From Clostridia bacterium (GTDB lineage: Bacteria; Bacillota; Clostridia; Lachnospirales; Lachnospiraceae), in the NCBI GenBank assembly GCA_026000945.1, contig BNZI01000014.1, positions 1 through 23,414 on the forward strand: a stretch of DNA of 23,414 bases, read 5' to 3'. The notes under the pieces are model-generated. The model worked only from the letters and a program-made list of their open reading frames with translations. It did no database searches and was not told the DNA's origin. Below are positions 14,020 through 21,631 of this stretch, in pieces. Within the stretch, counting starts at the first letter, position 1. Each line of letters begins with the position of its first letter. The translations under genes and the position numbers were made by a program.

Positions 14020-15849
14020 TTAAGTAGTCTGATTAAGTGCCGATATTTCTGAAACAAAGCGAGAGCGTGCACTTTGTTTCCCATACCTTTCTTTAACCCA
14101 AGTAATTGTCAACTGCGTTTTTGCTCTAGTCATTGCCACATAAAATAGTCTGCGTTCTTCCTCTATTTCCGGTTCTAACACAGCTTTTGCATAAGGAATA
14201 ACTCCTTCATTCGCAGAGATTAAATATACCTGCTTAAATTCCAAACCTTTTGCACTATGTATGGTAGATAGAAAAATAGATTGAGGATTCTTTTGATTTG
14301 CTTTAGCTTCCTCCCATAAAATTTTTTCTTGTTTTTCCACATAGTCCATCCAATCCTCATAGGTGGAAAATCCTTTAGCACTTTCTGTAATTTCCTCTAA
14401 AATATCCATCAATTCATTTTCTTTCAGCCGCTGTGATCTAGTGTATTCTTCCAAAAATTCTTCATATCCGATTCCTTTACGCAAGTAAATGAGTCCCGCA
14501 TAAGGAGTACACTTTTGCATAAACTTTAAATCCTTGCGAAATTGTTGAATATTTTGGTAAAGATCTCTCCGATATTCATAAAAATTCAACCAAATATCCC
14601 AACTGACATGTGAACTAGGTAGACTATCCCTACTTAAATAACGACATGGACGATTCATAACTGCCAAAATATCCTCTCGTCTTTGACTGCCTAGAGCTAA
14701 TGAGACGTAAGCAAAAATATCTTTAGCTATCCAATGCGTAAACATACTAGGACAATAATCCTTCATCCGAAAAGGAATATTCGCTTGCCATAAAGTCTGC
14801 ACCAAAATTCTCGGATTCGTATTAATCCGATACAAGACCGCAAACTCTTCATATTTAGCTCCTTTTTCCACTTCTTGCTGAATTTGACGACTAATGTATT
14901 CCGCTTCGGCCTTACTGCTTAAAAACTCCTTAACCTGTACAGGATCTCCCTGGTCCAAGCCCTGTATATCTTTCACAAAACGTTGTTGATTGTGAGAAAC
15001 TAAACACAAAGCACTTTCCACAATTGTGCATGTGCTACGATAGTTTTGTTTTAATAAAACACGTTTTGTACGGGGATAGTCCTCATCAAAGCGAAACATA
15101 ACTTCTGGTTTTGCTCCCCGAAAACGATAAATAGACTGGTCGTCATCCCCTACAACAAATAAATTTTGTTCCGGCTGAGCTAAAAAGCGAACAATATCAT
15201 ACTGCAAAGCATTAATATCCTGAAATTCATCGACCAAAAGATAAGGATAACGTTTTTGCCAATTTTCTAGAATATCTTTCCGCTCTTTAAATAATTCATA
15301 GCAAAACACGAGGATATCCTCAAAATCTAACAACGAATGTTTTCGCAACTGTTTTTCGTATTCTTGAAAATACAAAAAGAACTGCTCTTTTATGCAACTT
15401 GTTGGATAATACTCTTCTTGATTTATGCGCTCTTCTTTCAAAAAAGCAATTTCAGCCATGACATTATCCAACAACTCCTTATTGCATTTTTGCCGAGATT
15501 CTATAATCTTTTTTAGGCATTCCTTCTTTTTTGACTCCGTCACAATTTGCCTTGGTGAAAAACCATAAGCATGTTGCAAAATACGAAAAAAAGCAGAATG
15601 AAAAGTAGCAAAAACAGGAGAAACCGAAACAGAAAAATTAGATAAAAAACGTCCTTTCATTTCCATGGCCGCCGCTTTAGTATAAGTAAGCACTAAAACG
15701 TTTTGCGGAGGCACTTGATGAACTTTCAACAGATGTTCCACTCTTTTGGTAATCACAAAAGTTTTTCCTGAACCAGGCCCTGCCAAAACCATCATCGGAC
15801 CCTGATAATGCATAATTGCTTCTTGTTGTTCTTGATTAGGTTTTTTCAT
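14020..15849 (-). CDS. Short UvrD/PcrA-family superfamily 1 helicase
   Basis: This 609-aa SF1A DNA helicase is built like UvrD, Rep and PcrA and should unwind DNA 3'-5' using ATP, in repair or replication restart. The Q motif NQEQQEAI is at residues 5-12 and Walker A AGPGSGKT at 23-30. Motif II VDEFQD, motif III VVGDDDQSIYRFRGA, motif IV QNYRS, motif V TIHSAKGLEF and motif VI VAMTRAK follow in order. It is about 100 residues shorter than PcrA and ends 30 residues after motif VI, so the usual C-terminal extension is missing. It starts with ATG at 15849, 8 nt after the gltX stop, without a clear ribosome site, so translation is probably coupled to gltX. Confidence 0.9.
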   Translation of the reverse strand: MKKPNQEQQEAIMHYQGPMMVLAGPGSGKTFVITKRVEHLLKVHQVPPQNVLVLTYTKAAAMEMKGRFLSNFSVSVSPVFATFHSAFFRILQHAYGFSPRQIVTESKKKECLKKIIESRQKCNKELLDNVMAEIAFLKEERINQEEYYPTSCIKEQFFLYFQEYEKQLRKHSLLDFEDILVFCYELFKERKDILENWQKRYPYLLVDEFQDINALQYDIVRFLAQPEQNLFVVGDDDQSIYRFRGAKPEVMFRFDEDYPRTKRVLLKQNYRSTCTIVESALCLVSHNQQRFVKDIQGLDQGDPVQVKEFLSSKAEAEYISRQIQQEVEKGAKYEEFAVLYRINTNPRILVQTLWQANIPFRMKDYCPSMFTHWIAKDIFAYVSLALGSQRREDILAVMNRPCRYLSRDSLPSSHVSWDIWLNFYEYRRDLYQNIQQFRKDLKFMQKCTPYAGLIYLRKGIGYEEFLEEYTRSQRLKENELMDILEEITESAKGFSTYEDWMDYVEKQEKILWEEAKANQKNPQSIFLSTIHSAKGLEFKQVYLISANEGVIPYAKAVLEPEIEEERRLFYVAMTRAKTQLTITWVKERYGKQSARSRFVSEISALNQTT

Positions 15850-15856
15850 CAAGCGA

Positions 15857-17311
15857 TCAAATAGCAGTCAACAGCTCAATGCCTTTTCGGATACGCTGCA
15901 AACTTTCTTCCTTTCCCAAAATTTCCATCATTTCATAAGCCCCTGCAGGTGTCATTGCCTTTCCAGATACAGCTGTACGCAAAGGCCAAAGTACTTGACC
16001 GTTTTTATAAGCTTTTTCCTGTACATATTCGCTAATACAAGCACTCAAAGACTCTACGTCGTAGTTGTCCAACCTTTCTAATAAAGGATAAACTTCTTTC
16101 AATATCAATAAAGACAACTCTGTTGTAGTTTTCATTTTTTTATGTGTATATAAAGAAACATCATAGACTGGTAATTCATCAAAAAAATCAATTTTTTCTA
16201 TAATATCTGGAAAAATTTCCACCCTAGTTTGTACCAAATCAGCTATTGCGTGAAGATTAAGTGGACGATGAACTGCTTCTTTTACATACGGCAAAGCATA
16301 GAAGTAATATCTTTCTTTATTCATGTTTTTGATGTATTCGCCATTCATCCACTTTAATTTTTGTACATCAAATACTGCCGGTGATTTACTCATTTGACGG
16401 TAATCAAATTGCTGAATTAATTCTTCTAATGAAAAAATCTCTTGGTTACTTGCTGGACTCCAGCCTAAAAGAGCAACAAAATTGATAATCGTTTCAGGCA
16501 AAAAACCTTGTTCTAACAAATCTTCATAAGAAGAATGCCCGCTCCTTTTACTTAATTTTTTGTGTTCTTCATTAGTAATCAAAGGACAATGAATATAAAC
16601 AGGTACTTTCCAACCAAAAGCTTCATAGAGCCGATTATATTTTGGAGAAGAGGATAAATATTCATTTCCTCTGACTACATGACTAATCCCCATTAAATGG
16701 TCATCCACTACATTAGCAAAATTATAAGTAGGATAGCCATCGGATTTGATTAAAACCATATCATCCAATTCTTTATTTTCTACTGAAATCTCTCCATAAA
16801 TTTCATCATGAAAGACGGTCTCCCCTTCTGTGGGATTATTCTGGCGAATAACATAAGGAACTTTCTTTGACAACAGAGTTTGTATTTCTTGTTCGCTAAG
16901 AGAAAGGCAATGTTTATCATATAAAAAGACTTCTTTATCTCCTATTTTTGTTTTTAAAGAATCTAGACGTTCTTGACTACAAAAACAGTAATAGGCTTCT
17001 TTTTTTTCAACCAATTCCTTTGCATAATGCAGATAAACCCCCTCTTTTTGTCTCTCACTTTGAATATAAGGACCTACTTGTCCTCCTTTATCCGGTCCTT
17101 CGTCATGCACTAAGTGTGCTGACTGTAAGGTTTGATAGATCGTTTCTAATGCTCCCTCAACTAAACGTTCTTGATCTGTATCTTCTATCCTAAGTAGAAA
17201 ATCCCCTTTCTCATGTTTAGCGATCAAATATGCATATAAAGCAGTCCGTAAATTACCGATATGCATTTTCCCTGTAGGGCTAGGTGCAAAACGAGTGCGA
17301 ATTTTTTCCAT
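15857..17311 (-). CDS. gltX: Glutamyl-tRNA synthetase
   Basis: This 484-aa class I aminoacyl-tRNA synthetase charges tRNA-Glu. The HIGH-type motif is HIGN (residues 17-20) within [18 protein letters not shown]. The KMSKS-type motif is KLSKR (252-256). The zinc site of the acceptor-binding domain appears intact: Cys109, Cys111, Tyr131 and Cys135. The C-terminal anticodon-binding helical domain is complete. In many Gram-positive bacteria this enzyme also charges tRNA-Gln for later amidation, but the specificity cannot be read here. The start at 17311 has GGGAG 6 nt upstream. It is the first gene of a pair with the helicase. Confidence 0.97.
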   Translation of the reverse strand: MEKIRTRFAPSPTGKMHIGNLRTALYAYLIAKHEKGDFLLRIEDTDQERLVEGALETIYQTLQSAHLVHDEGPDKGGQVGPYIQSERQKEGVYLHYAKELVEKKEAYYCFCSQERLDSLKTKIGDKEVFLYDKHCLSLSEQEIQTLLSKKVPYVIRQNNPTEGETVFHDEIYGEISVENKELDDMVLIKSDGYPTYNFANVVDDHLMGISHVVRGNEYLSSSPKYNRLYEAFGWKVPVYIHCPLITNEEHKKLSKRSGHSSYEDLLEQGFLPETIINFVALLGWSPASNQEIFSLEELIQQFDYRQMSKSPAVFDVQKLKWMNGEYIKNMNKERYYFYALPYVKEAVHRPLNLHAIADLVQTRVEIFPDIIEKIDFFDELPVYDVSLYTHKKMKTTTELSLLILKEVYPLLERLDNYDVESLSACISEYVQEKAYKNGQVLWPLRTAVSGKAMTPAGAYEMMEILGKEESLQRIRKGIELLTAI

Positions 17312-17407
17312 AATATTACTCCCAAAATTTTATTTTTTATTCAAGATCAAGCAAACACTCCCGATGAGTAAATCCCTCCCACTAAATCTAGAGCGGGCAT
17401 ATGGACA

Positions 17408-17694
17408 CTAGGACACTAACCACAATACTTAGATTTGGAGTAGATTTTCCGCCCCTGCAAGACAAATTTCCGCATACCACCATGCGTATTTCAAGAAAAT
17501 TCAAGAGTCTGCTGATCATCTCCAAACGAGGCGAAGATGCAGACATACTGAAATTATTTCAAGGATAGGCATCGTATGAGAGAAATAAATCCAATATTCT
17601 CCAGAAAATAAACTACCTAAACAAGCTCTAAACACAGACCAGAAAAAAGTCTCGAAAAGATGAGCGCCCCGCACTTGTGTCAACATAGCCTAAG
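17408..17694 (+). mobile_element. MITE-like element R1, decayed copy B
   Basis: This is the second full-length R1 relative, about 287 bp, colinear with 9205-9535 through its whole interior. The left end is CTAGGACACTAACCACA and the right end, read inward, is TTAGGCTATGTTGACACA. These end repeats are more decayed than in copy A. It lies upstream of gltX. The spacer from 17312 to 18460 holds this copy and the fragments listed next, and no gene. Confidence 0.6.
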
Positions 17695-17820
17695 TCTACG
17701 TTCTATTGTTTATCTTAACGATACTCAAACTGGTTTGTTCTTGTTTTCGTTTATTTTATCAAATTAGAGCATTGACTACAAGAACAAGATAAAACGCCAC
17801 AAAGTTTATTCAGTACCAGT

Positions 17821-17880
17821 GAACAATAGACAAGGTCAACATTCTACCTCAAGTGAAATACTGAAAACAAGTTCTCACAC
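17821..17880 (+). repeat. R1 core fragment
   Basis: GAACAATAGAC, AACATTCTACC and AAGTGAAATACTGA align in order with the R1 core and most closely with 3818-3880. It lies about 125 bp to the right of R1 copy B and is probably an independent fragment. Confidence 0.5.
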
Positions 17881-18047
17881 ACAAAGATATACTCATGAAT
17901 ACTATCTATCATTCAACAGATTTTAACATCGCAAAAGGAAAATGAACTCATGAATACGAAGTCAATTCCCATTCGAGCAATATCACATTAACTAAAAAAT
18001 GAAGTACTTAGCCGCTTCTTGCACCTAAACAATTCATTTATCATGAG

Positions 18048-18070
18048 TTAGGATGTGATCACACTCCTAA
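18048..18070. repeat. Inverted repeat resembling two joined R1 ends
   Basis: The left arm TTAGGATGTGA and right arm TCACACTCCTAA are inverted with a one-base difference. The left 16 bases match the R1 terminal repeat of copy A at 14 positions. It may be the remnant of an R1 element whose middle was lost. Confidence 0.4.
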
Positions 18071-18083
18071 TCAATGGTGTGTG

Positions 18084-18245
18084 AAAACGCTTATTATACC
18101 GTTTATGCACATAGTTTGATGTCACGTCCCAATTCGCTCTAATTCACATAGGTTCAAGTGATCGCTCCAGCTACCATCAGCGATAGAGAAAACTCCTGCT
18201 GATTAAGTTTCAGTTGATGCGTAAAGTGCATTCATACCAGAACAT
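18084..18245 (-). repeat. Dispersed repeat R3, long copy 2
   Basis: The left end CTTATTATACCGTTTATGCA matches the 111-bp array unit (CTTATTATAC.GTTGATGCA). The right two-thirds match the reverse complement of 1828-1930. It thus links the tandem array to R3 copy 1: the array unit has both ends but not the roughly 95-bp core. Confidence 0.6.
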
Positions 18246-18280
18246 TCTACCATAAGTGAGAGCTTAAACAGACTCTTAGG
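18238..18280 (+). repeat. R1 core fragment
   Basis: CAGAACATTCTACCATAAGTG, then AGACTCT, matches the R1 core. It directly adjoins R3 copy 2. A further short TATTCTACC piece lies near 18323-18331. Confidence 0.4.
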
Positions 18281-18460
18281 AAAAGTAAAACCACTGCATC
18301 TAATAAATAGTTACTTACACGTATATTCTACCAAAACACCCTTGCCTCTTCGGCAAAACAACTATCAAAATGCTTGTAAATATGATAATATATTGTAAAC
18401 ATAATCTATGTTCCAACTAACGAATTTTACATTTCAAAAAACTGTTAAAAAGGAAATACA

Positions 18461-20308
18461 ATGAAAAAATACCAAGAAGATATTAATAAAATGTTTATTT
18501 TTTTAGGGGGGAAAGAAAATATATCTTCTTATACTCATGAAGATGAACATATTTACTTTTTCTTACAAGATCCAAAAAAAGCAAAAGTCGAATATTTAAG
18601 CGGATTAGGTTGCGTAAAAGAAGCTTCTTTTGATAAACGAAAAACACAACCCTCCACTTTACATGTATCTCTAAATGCTGATAGCAAAATTCTATGTGCA
18701 GAATTTGAATCGGAATACCAAAAAATAGAACCTCCAAAAGATATTTTCGGCAACCTCCTTCCACAAGATCCAACTACTATCAATCAAAAGGAAATACTTA
18801 CTCTTACCGAACAAATAAAGCCGGATAATTCTAATCTTACGAACTCCGACTTAAAAAACAAAGAAAATCAACCTGATATCTTTATTCCAGTATCCAAAAA
18901 AATAAAAAAAAGCGTATTTCCCAACGCTAAACTTCCTGAACCTGAAAAACCTATCATTACTCAACATCTTGAAAAATCTGTAATGACTCAAGAGCCCGAA
19001 AAGCCTGTAATGACTCAATACCTTGAAAAACCCATAATAACTCAACAACCTGAAAAACCCGTAATGACTCAACAGCCTAAAAAACCTGTAATGATTCAAC
19101 CAACTCCCACAGAAGCAGTTCTTAAAAGCTCAGTAAAAACTATTCCCCCAGCAGAATCCACTACACAACTTTTGCCGAGTACGCCTTTTTCTTATTTTTT
19201 ATCTAGCTTAAAGAAACTCAAAAAAAGACTACATATCTTAGCACCAGCTTTTTTTATCATAGGATTTTTATTTAGTTTAAGTAACTTATTAAAATGTGTA
19301 CCTTTATTTGATGGATGGCACTTGACTTTAGGACAATTATCAGAAAATGGACGGAAGGTAGATGATTTTTTACGATATATTTGCAGACTAAGTATTGCTT
19401 TTTTTCCTATTGGTATTCTTGTAGCTGTTCAAAACAAAAAGAGAAATGTACGAAGCCTAGCTTTACTCCTTGGCATACTGCTGATTTTTTCCCTACGCAT
19501 GTTGGAATTTCCATCCGTAGTTTACTTACAAGCTGAAGCTTTCTATTTGCAATCTATGCTTATCCCTGCCCTTTGTATTGGTCTATTTTTACGATACATA
19601 GAAAAGAAAATGAAACGAATATTTCCTAGGCCTTTACAATCCAGTGTTTCACCCCTCCTTATTTTTATCGTCACTTCAATTTTCGCTTACATCGTCAGTG
19701 AGTTTTGGTTACGACAATTTAGCTTATCAATAACGCAGTGGATAGCAGATTCTTTTGCTTCTTCCTACTCTACTTTTTTTGGTGGTATATGGGGATTTTT
19801 AATTGTTTTTTGTCGATTATCAGGCATAGAATATTTCTTTTCACAGGCAAATATTCAAGCAACTTTGCCACAAATAGGTATATCGCATCTATGGCCTATC
19901 CTTTTTCTCTCCTCCATTGCACAAGGTAGTGCTGCTATTGCCCATACAATACATAAAGAAAAGGGACAAAAAAGAATTCTTCCTTTATTTTATGCCCTTT
20001 TCGCTTTTTGTGGAATACCTGAACCGGTTTTAATGCTAAACAATCTACCTGAATTTTTTCCTTTAATTTCTGGCGCATTAAGCACAATGTTCGCTGCCAT
20101 ACTTTCCATCAGCTTGGACCTTGCCATTCCTGAATACCAATCTCATCCCTTTTTTTTCAGTGGGATCTTTGGCTTGCAGTCCATCCCATCAGAACATGTA
20201 TTTAACTTTATCGCTTGCATGTTAATTGCGGGATTACTACCTATTGTTTTTGAACTTTTGCAATACTTCATACAAAAAAACAAAGCTAAGCAAATTGATT
20301 TAATGTAA
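18461..20308 (+). CDS. PTS EIIBC-like membrane protein lacking the EIIB cysteine
   Basis: This 615-aa protein looks like a diverged glucose-family PTS EIIBC. Residues about 1-60 resemble EIIB (FIFLGGKENISS..., then LQDPKK...YLSGLG). However, the conserved CxTRLRF loop reads HEDEHIYF (26-33), so the phosphorylated Cys (expected near 27) is absent. Residues 162-215 are six nonapeptide repeats. Residues about 255-610 are strongly hydrophobic and resemble EIIC: IAFFPIGILVAVQ, a GIWGF...RLSGIEYF segment, AQGSAAIA (487-494) and CGIPEPVLM (GIPEP at 518-522), with the Glu of the GITEP motif kept. AAGGA precedes the ATG. It stands alone with a strong terminator; no EIIA is nearby. It may transport without phosphorylation or act as a sensor. 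That is inference. Confidence 0.65.
   Translation: MKKYQEDINKMFIFLGGKENISSYTHEDEHIYFFLQDPKKAKVEYLSGLGCVKEASFDKRKTQPSTLHVSLNADSKILCAEFESEYQKIEPPKDIFGNLLPQDPTTINQKEILTLTEQIKPDNSNLTNSDLKNKENQPDIFIPVSKKIKKSVFPNAKLPEPEKPIITQHLEKSVMTQEPEKPVMTQYLEKPIITQQPEKPVMTQQPKKPVMIQPTPTEAVLKSSVKTIPPAESTTQLLPSTPFSYFLSSLKKLKKRLHILAPAFFIIGFLFSLSNLLKCVPLFDGWHLTLGQLSENGRKVDDFLRYICRLSIAFFPIGILVAVQNKKRNVRSLALLLGILLIFSLRMLEFPSVVYLQAEAFYLQSMLIPALCIGLFLRYIEKKMKRIFPRPLQSSVSPLLIFIVTSIFAYIVSEFWLRQFSLSITQWIADSFASSYSTFFGGIWGFLIVFCRLSGIEYFFSQANIQATLPQIGISHLWPILFLSSIAQGSAAIAHTIHKEKGQKRILPLFYALFAFCGIPEPVLMLNNLPEFFPLISGALSTMFAAILSISLDLAIPEYQSHPFFFSGIFGLQSIPSEHVFNFIACMLIAGLLPIVFELLQYFIQKNKAKQIDLM
18944..19105 (+). repeat. Six 27-bp tandem repeats encoding EKPVMTQxP
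   Basis: Within the PTS-like gene, residues 162-215 are six 9-aa units of the form (E/K)K(P/S)(V/I)(M/I)(T/I)Qxx, such as EKPIITQHL, EKPVMTQYL and EKPVMTQQP. They form a Pro/Gln-rich linker between the EIIB-like and EIIC-like parts. Unit identity at DNA level is high, so copy number may vary between strains. Confidence 0.9.
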
Positions 20309-20328
20309 TGAAATAGCAAACTGAGCTT

Positions 20329-20365
20329 AAACAAAACCACCGGCTTATCTGGTGGTTTTGTTTTT
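20329..20365 (+). terminator. Rho-independent terminator of the PTS-like gene
   Basis: AACAAAACCACCgg pairs with ctGGTGGTTTTGTT around a 5-base loop and is followed by T residues. It starts 20 nt after the stop codon at 20308. Confidence 0.92.
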
Positions 20366-20377
20366 ATGTAGATACAC

Positions 20378-20421
20378 TTAAAAGAAGAAGTGGCAAAATA
20401 TTTTGCCACTTCTTCTTTTAA
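20378..20421. repeat. Perfect 44-bp palindrome
   Basis: The left arm (20378-20399, with core AAGAAGAAGTGGCAAAAT) is the exact reverse complement of the right arm (20400-20421), with no spacer. The T-rich 3' end on either strand (CTTCTTCTTTT) could act as a bidirectional terminator with a TATT loop region. It is 12 bp beyond the terminator at 20329-20365, so its role is not simply that gene's terminator. Confidence 0.9.
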
Positions 20422-20705
20422 ACTAAACATCTATCTCTAAATCTATATTTTATTTTTATGTACAGATTTCATTCATTTTCTTCTTTCTTTACCATTAAAA
20501 AAATCCCCATACTCGGAAGCAGAGGATCCTTGATTCGATATCAATTACCATTTCATACTCAATTATTTTATCCGGACTTCTCCTAGCATAGATTTCCGTC
20601 TCTCACACTATCACATGAAATTTAGGTGAGCAAAATCTTCAAACTACCCTGTACTCTTTAATCTATTTCGTACTTACATCATCCCCTAGTCAAAACAAGA
20701 AGTTT

Positions 20706-20838
20706 GATACAACTTTACATCTAAAGCCCAAGAATCTTAGTCCATCATCCCTTGATGCCCAAGAAGAAAATCGTCTTTTCTTCTTTTCTAGATGCAACGT
20801 CTGGAAGTGAATAAACAGGATACATCATTCACTTGGCA
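20706..20838 (+). repeat. Dispersed repeat R2, copy C
   Basis: It aligns with R2 copy B (3675-3815) from CAACTTT through ACAGGATACATCA. Here the central stem is CATCA/TGATG flanked by TCTT/AAGA. The copies differ in stem sequence but keep pairing. The remainder of the 20422-20927 spacer shows no gene or other clear signal. Confidence 0.6.
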
Positions 20839-20927
20839 AAAGAAATCCATTTTTTTCCTTTATTTTTTCACCTGATATCCCCTAGTTAAAGAAAAAGGCT
20901 TTAAACATACTTAGTAACACTGATAGC

Positions 20928-21200
20928 TTAGGAAAAATTCCTTAAAGTATATCCCAACTGTTTGCTTTTTTTACCGAACTCTTTTTTTTCGTTCATACCA
21001 GCAAACCAAATTTTTCTTTTTACTTTTAAAATTTTGAAAACTTTTGCTTTGTGTTCATTCACATAAGTCCAATCATCATGATAAAAAAGAGAATGTGTAT
21101 TCTTCGTAGCACGGATGAATTCAGCACCTGTATTGTAATCTCCATATAATTCTATACCATAAAGATCAATCAATTCTTGCATCGTTTTTTCTCTCTTCAT
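20928..21200 (-). CDS. Hypothetical 90-aa protein
   Basis: I do not recognise this protein. It is small, soluble and basic at the C-terminus (KVKRKIWFAGMNEKKEFGKKSKQLGYT), with an aromatic centre (SLFYHDDWTYVNEH). No signal peptide, membrane segment or metal-binding motif is visible. AAGGAG lies 9 nt before the ATG at 21200, which supports a real gene; a second in-frame ATG at 21182 is less likely. It stands alone on the minus strand between repeat R2 copy C and a hairpin cluster. Its codon use (AAA and GAA rich) fits its neighbours. Confidence 0.55.
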   Translation of the reverse strand: MKREKTMQELIDLYGIELYGDYNTGAEFIRATKNTHSLFYHDDWTYVNEHKAKVFKILKVKRKIWFAGMNEKKEFGKKSKQLGYTLRNFS

Positions 21201-21350
21201 CCTCTTGCACTCCTTTTCTATTTAGAAGTAGTTCTTATCTCAACGGTTCAAAGCAAGCCCTTCCATAAGCCAAGTAAAGCAAATTTTTTATTCCTTACCC
21301 CTTAGCTCAAGCACCGTATGTCTTATGTTTATACTTTATCATAATTATGT

Positions 21351-21409
21351 ATAAAATAAAAGAAGATTTTTTATGCACAATTAGCAAAAAATATCTTCTT
21401 TTATTTTAT
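21351..21409 (-). terminator. Long hairpin, probable terminator of the surface-protein transcript
   Basis: The arms 21351-21367 and 21393-21409 are 17-bp perfect reverse complements (core AAAATAAAAGAAGAT). The inner TTTTTT/AAAAAA bases extend the stem with one bulge. On the minus strand the stem ends T-rich. It lies about 220 nt after the surface-protein stop codon. Confidence 0.6.
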
Positions 21410-21502
21410 TTAATCAAAATTTAAAGATAAATAAAATTTTTACACTTAAATTTAAAGCAAAAATTTTACTTAAGATCAATTTCCCTTTAAGGACTGAATA
21501 CA

Positions 21503-21532
21503 AGTTTACTTCTACTATTATAAAAGTAAACT
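21503..21532 (-). other. 9-bp hairpin in the surface-protein 3' region
   Basis: AGTTTACTT (21503-21511) is the perfect inverse of AAGTAAACT (21524-21532), loop of 12. It lies between two larger hairpins downstream of the surface-protein gene. Confidence 0.5.
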
Positions 21533-21540
21533 AAGCATAA

Positions 21541-21606
21541 GCCAAGATGAACGGAGGTTTTATGTCACCTCAAAACTTCCTACCCCTCCCGCTCATCTCT
21601 AGCTTA
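21541..21606 (-). other. Large stem-loop just after the surface-protein gene
   Basis: The outer arms TAAGCcaAGATGAaCGG and CCgCTCATCTctAGCTTA pair over about 16 bases with a bulge. Inner GGTTTT/AAAACT segments can pair too. It starts about 25 nt after the stop codon on the minus strand. No T run follows, so it may be an mRNA 3' stabiliser or a terminator that needs other factors. Confidence 0.5.
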
Positions 21607-21631
21607 CATTAAAAAATCAACTTCAATAAGA

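Noticed and set aside
17312..17400. T-box or other riboswitch upstream of gltX
   Set aside because: No T-box motif, specifier loop or antiterminator could be recognised.
18374..18405. Promoter of the PTS-like gene
   Set aside because: TTGTAA-like and TAAT-like boxes exist, but no pair has acceptable spacing.
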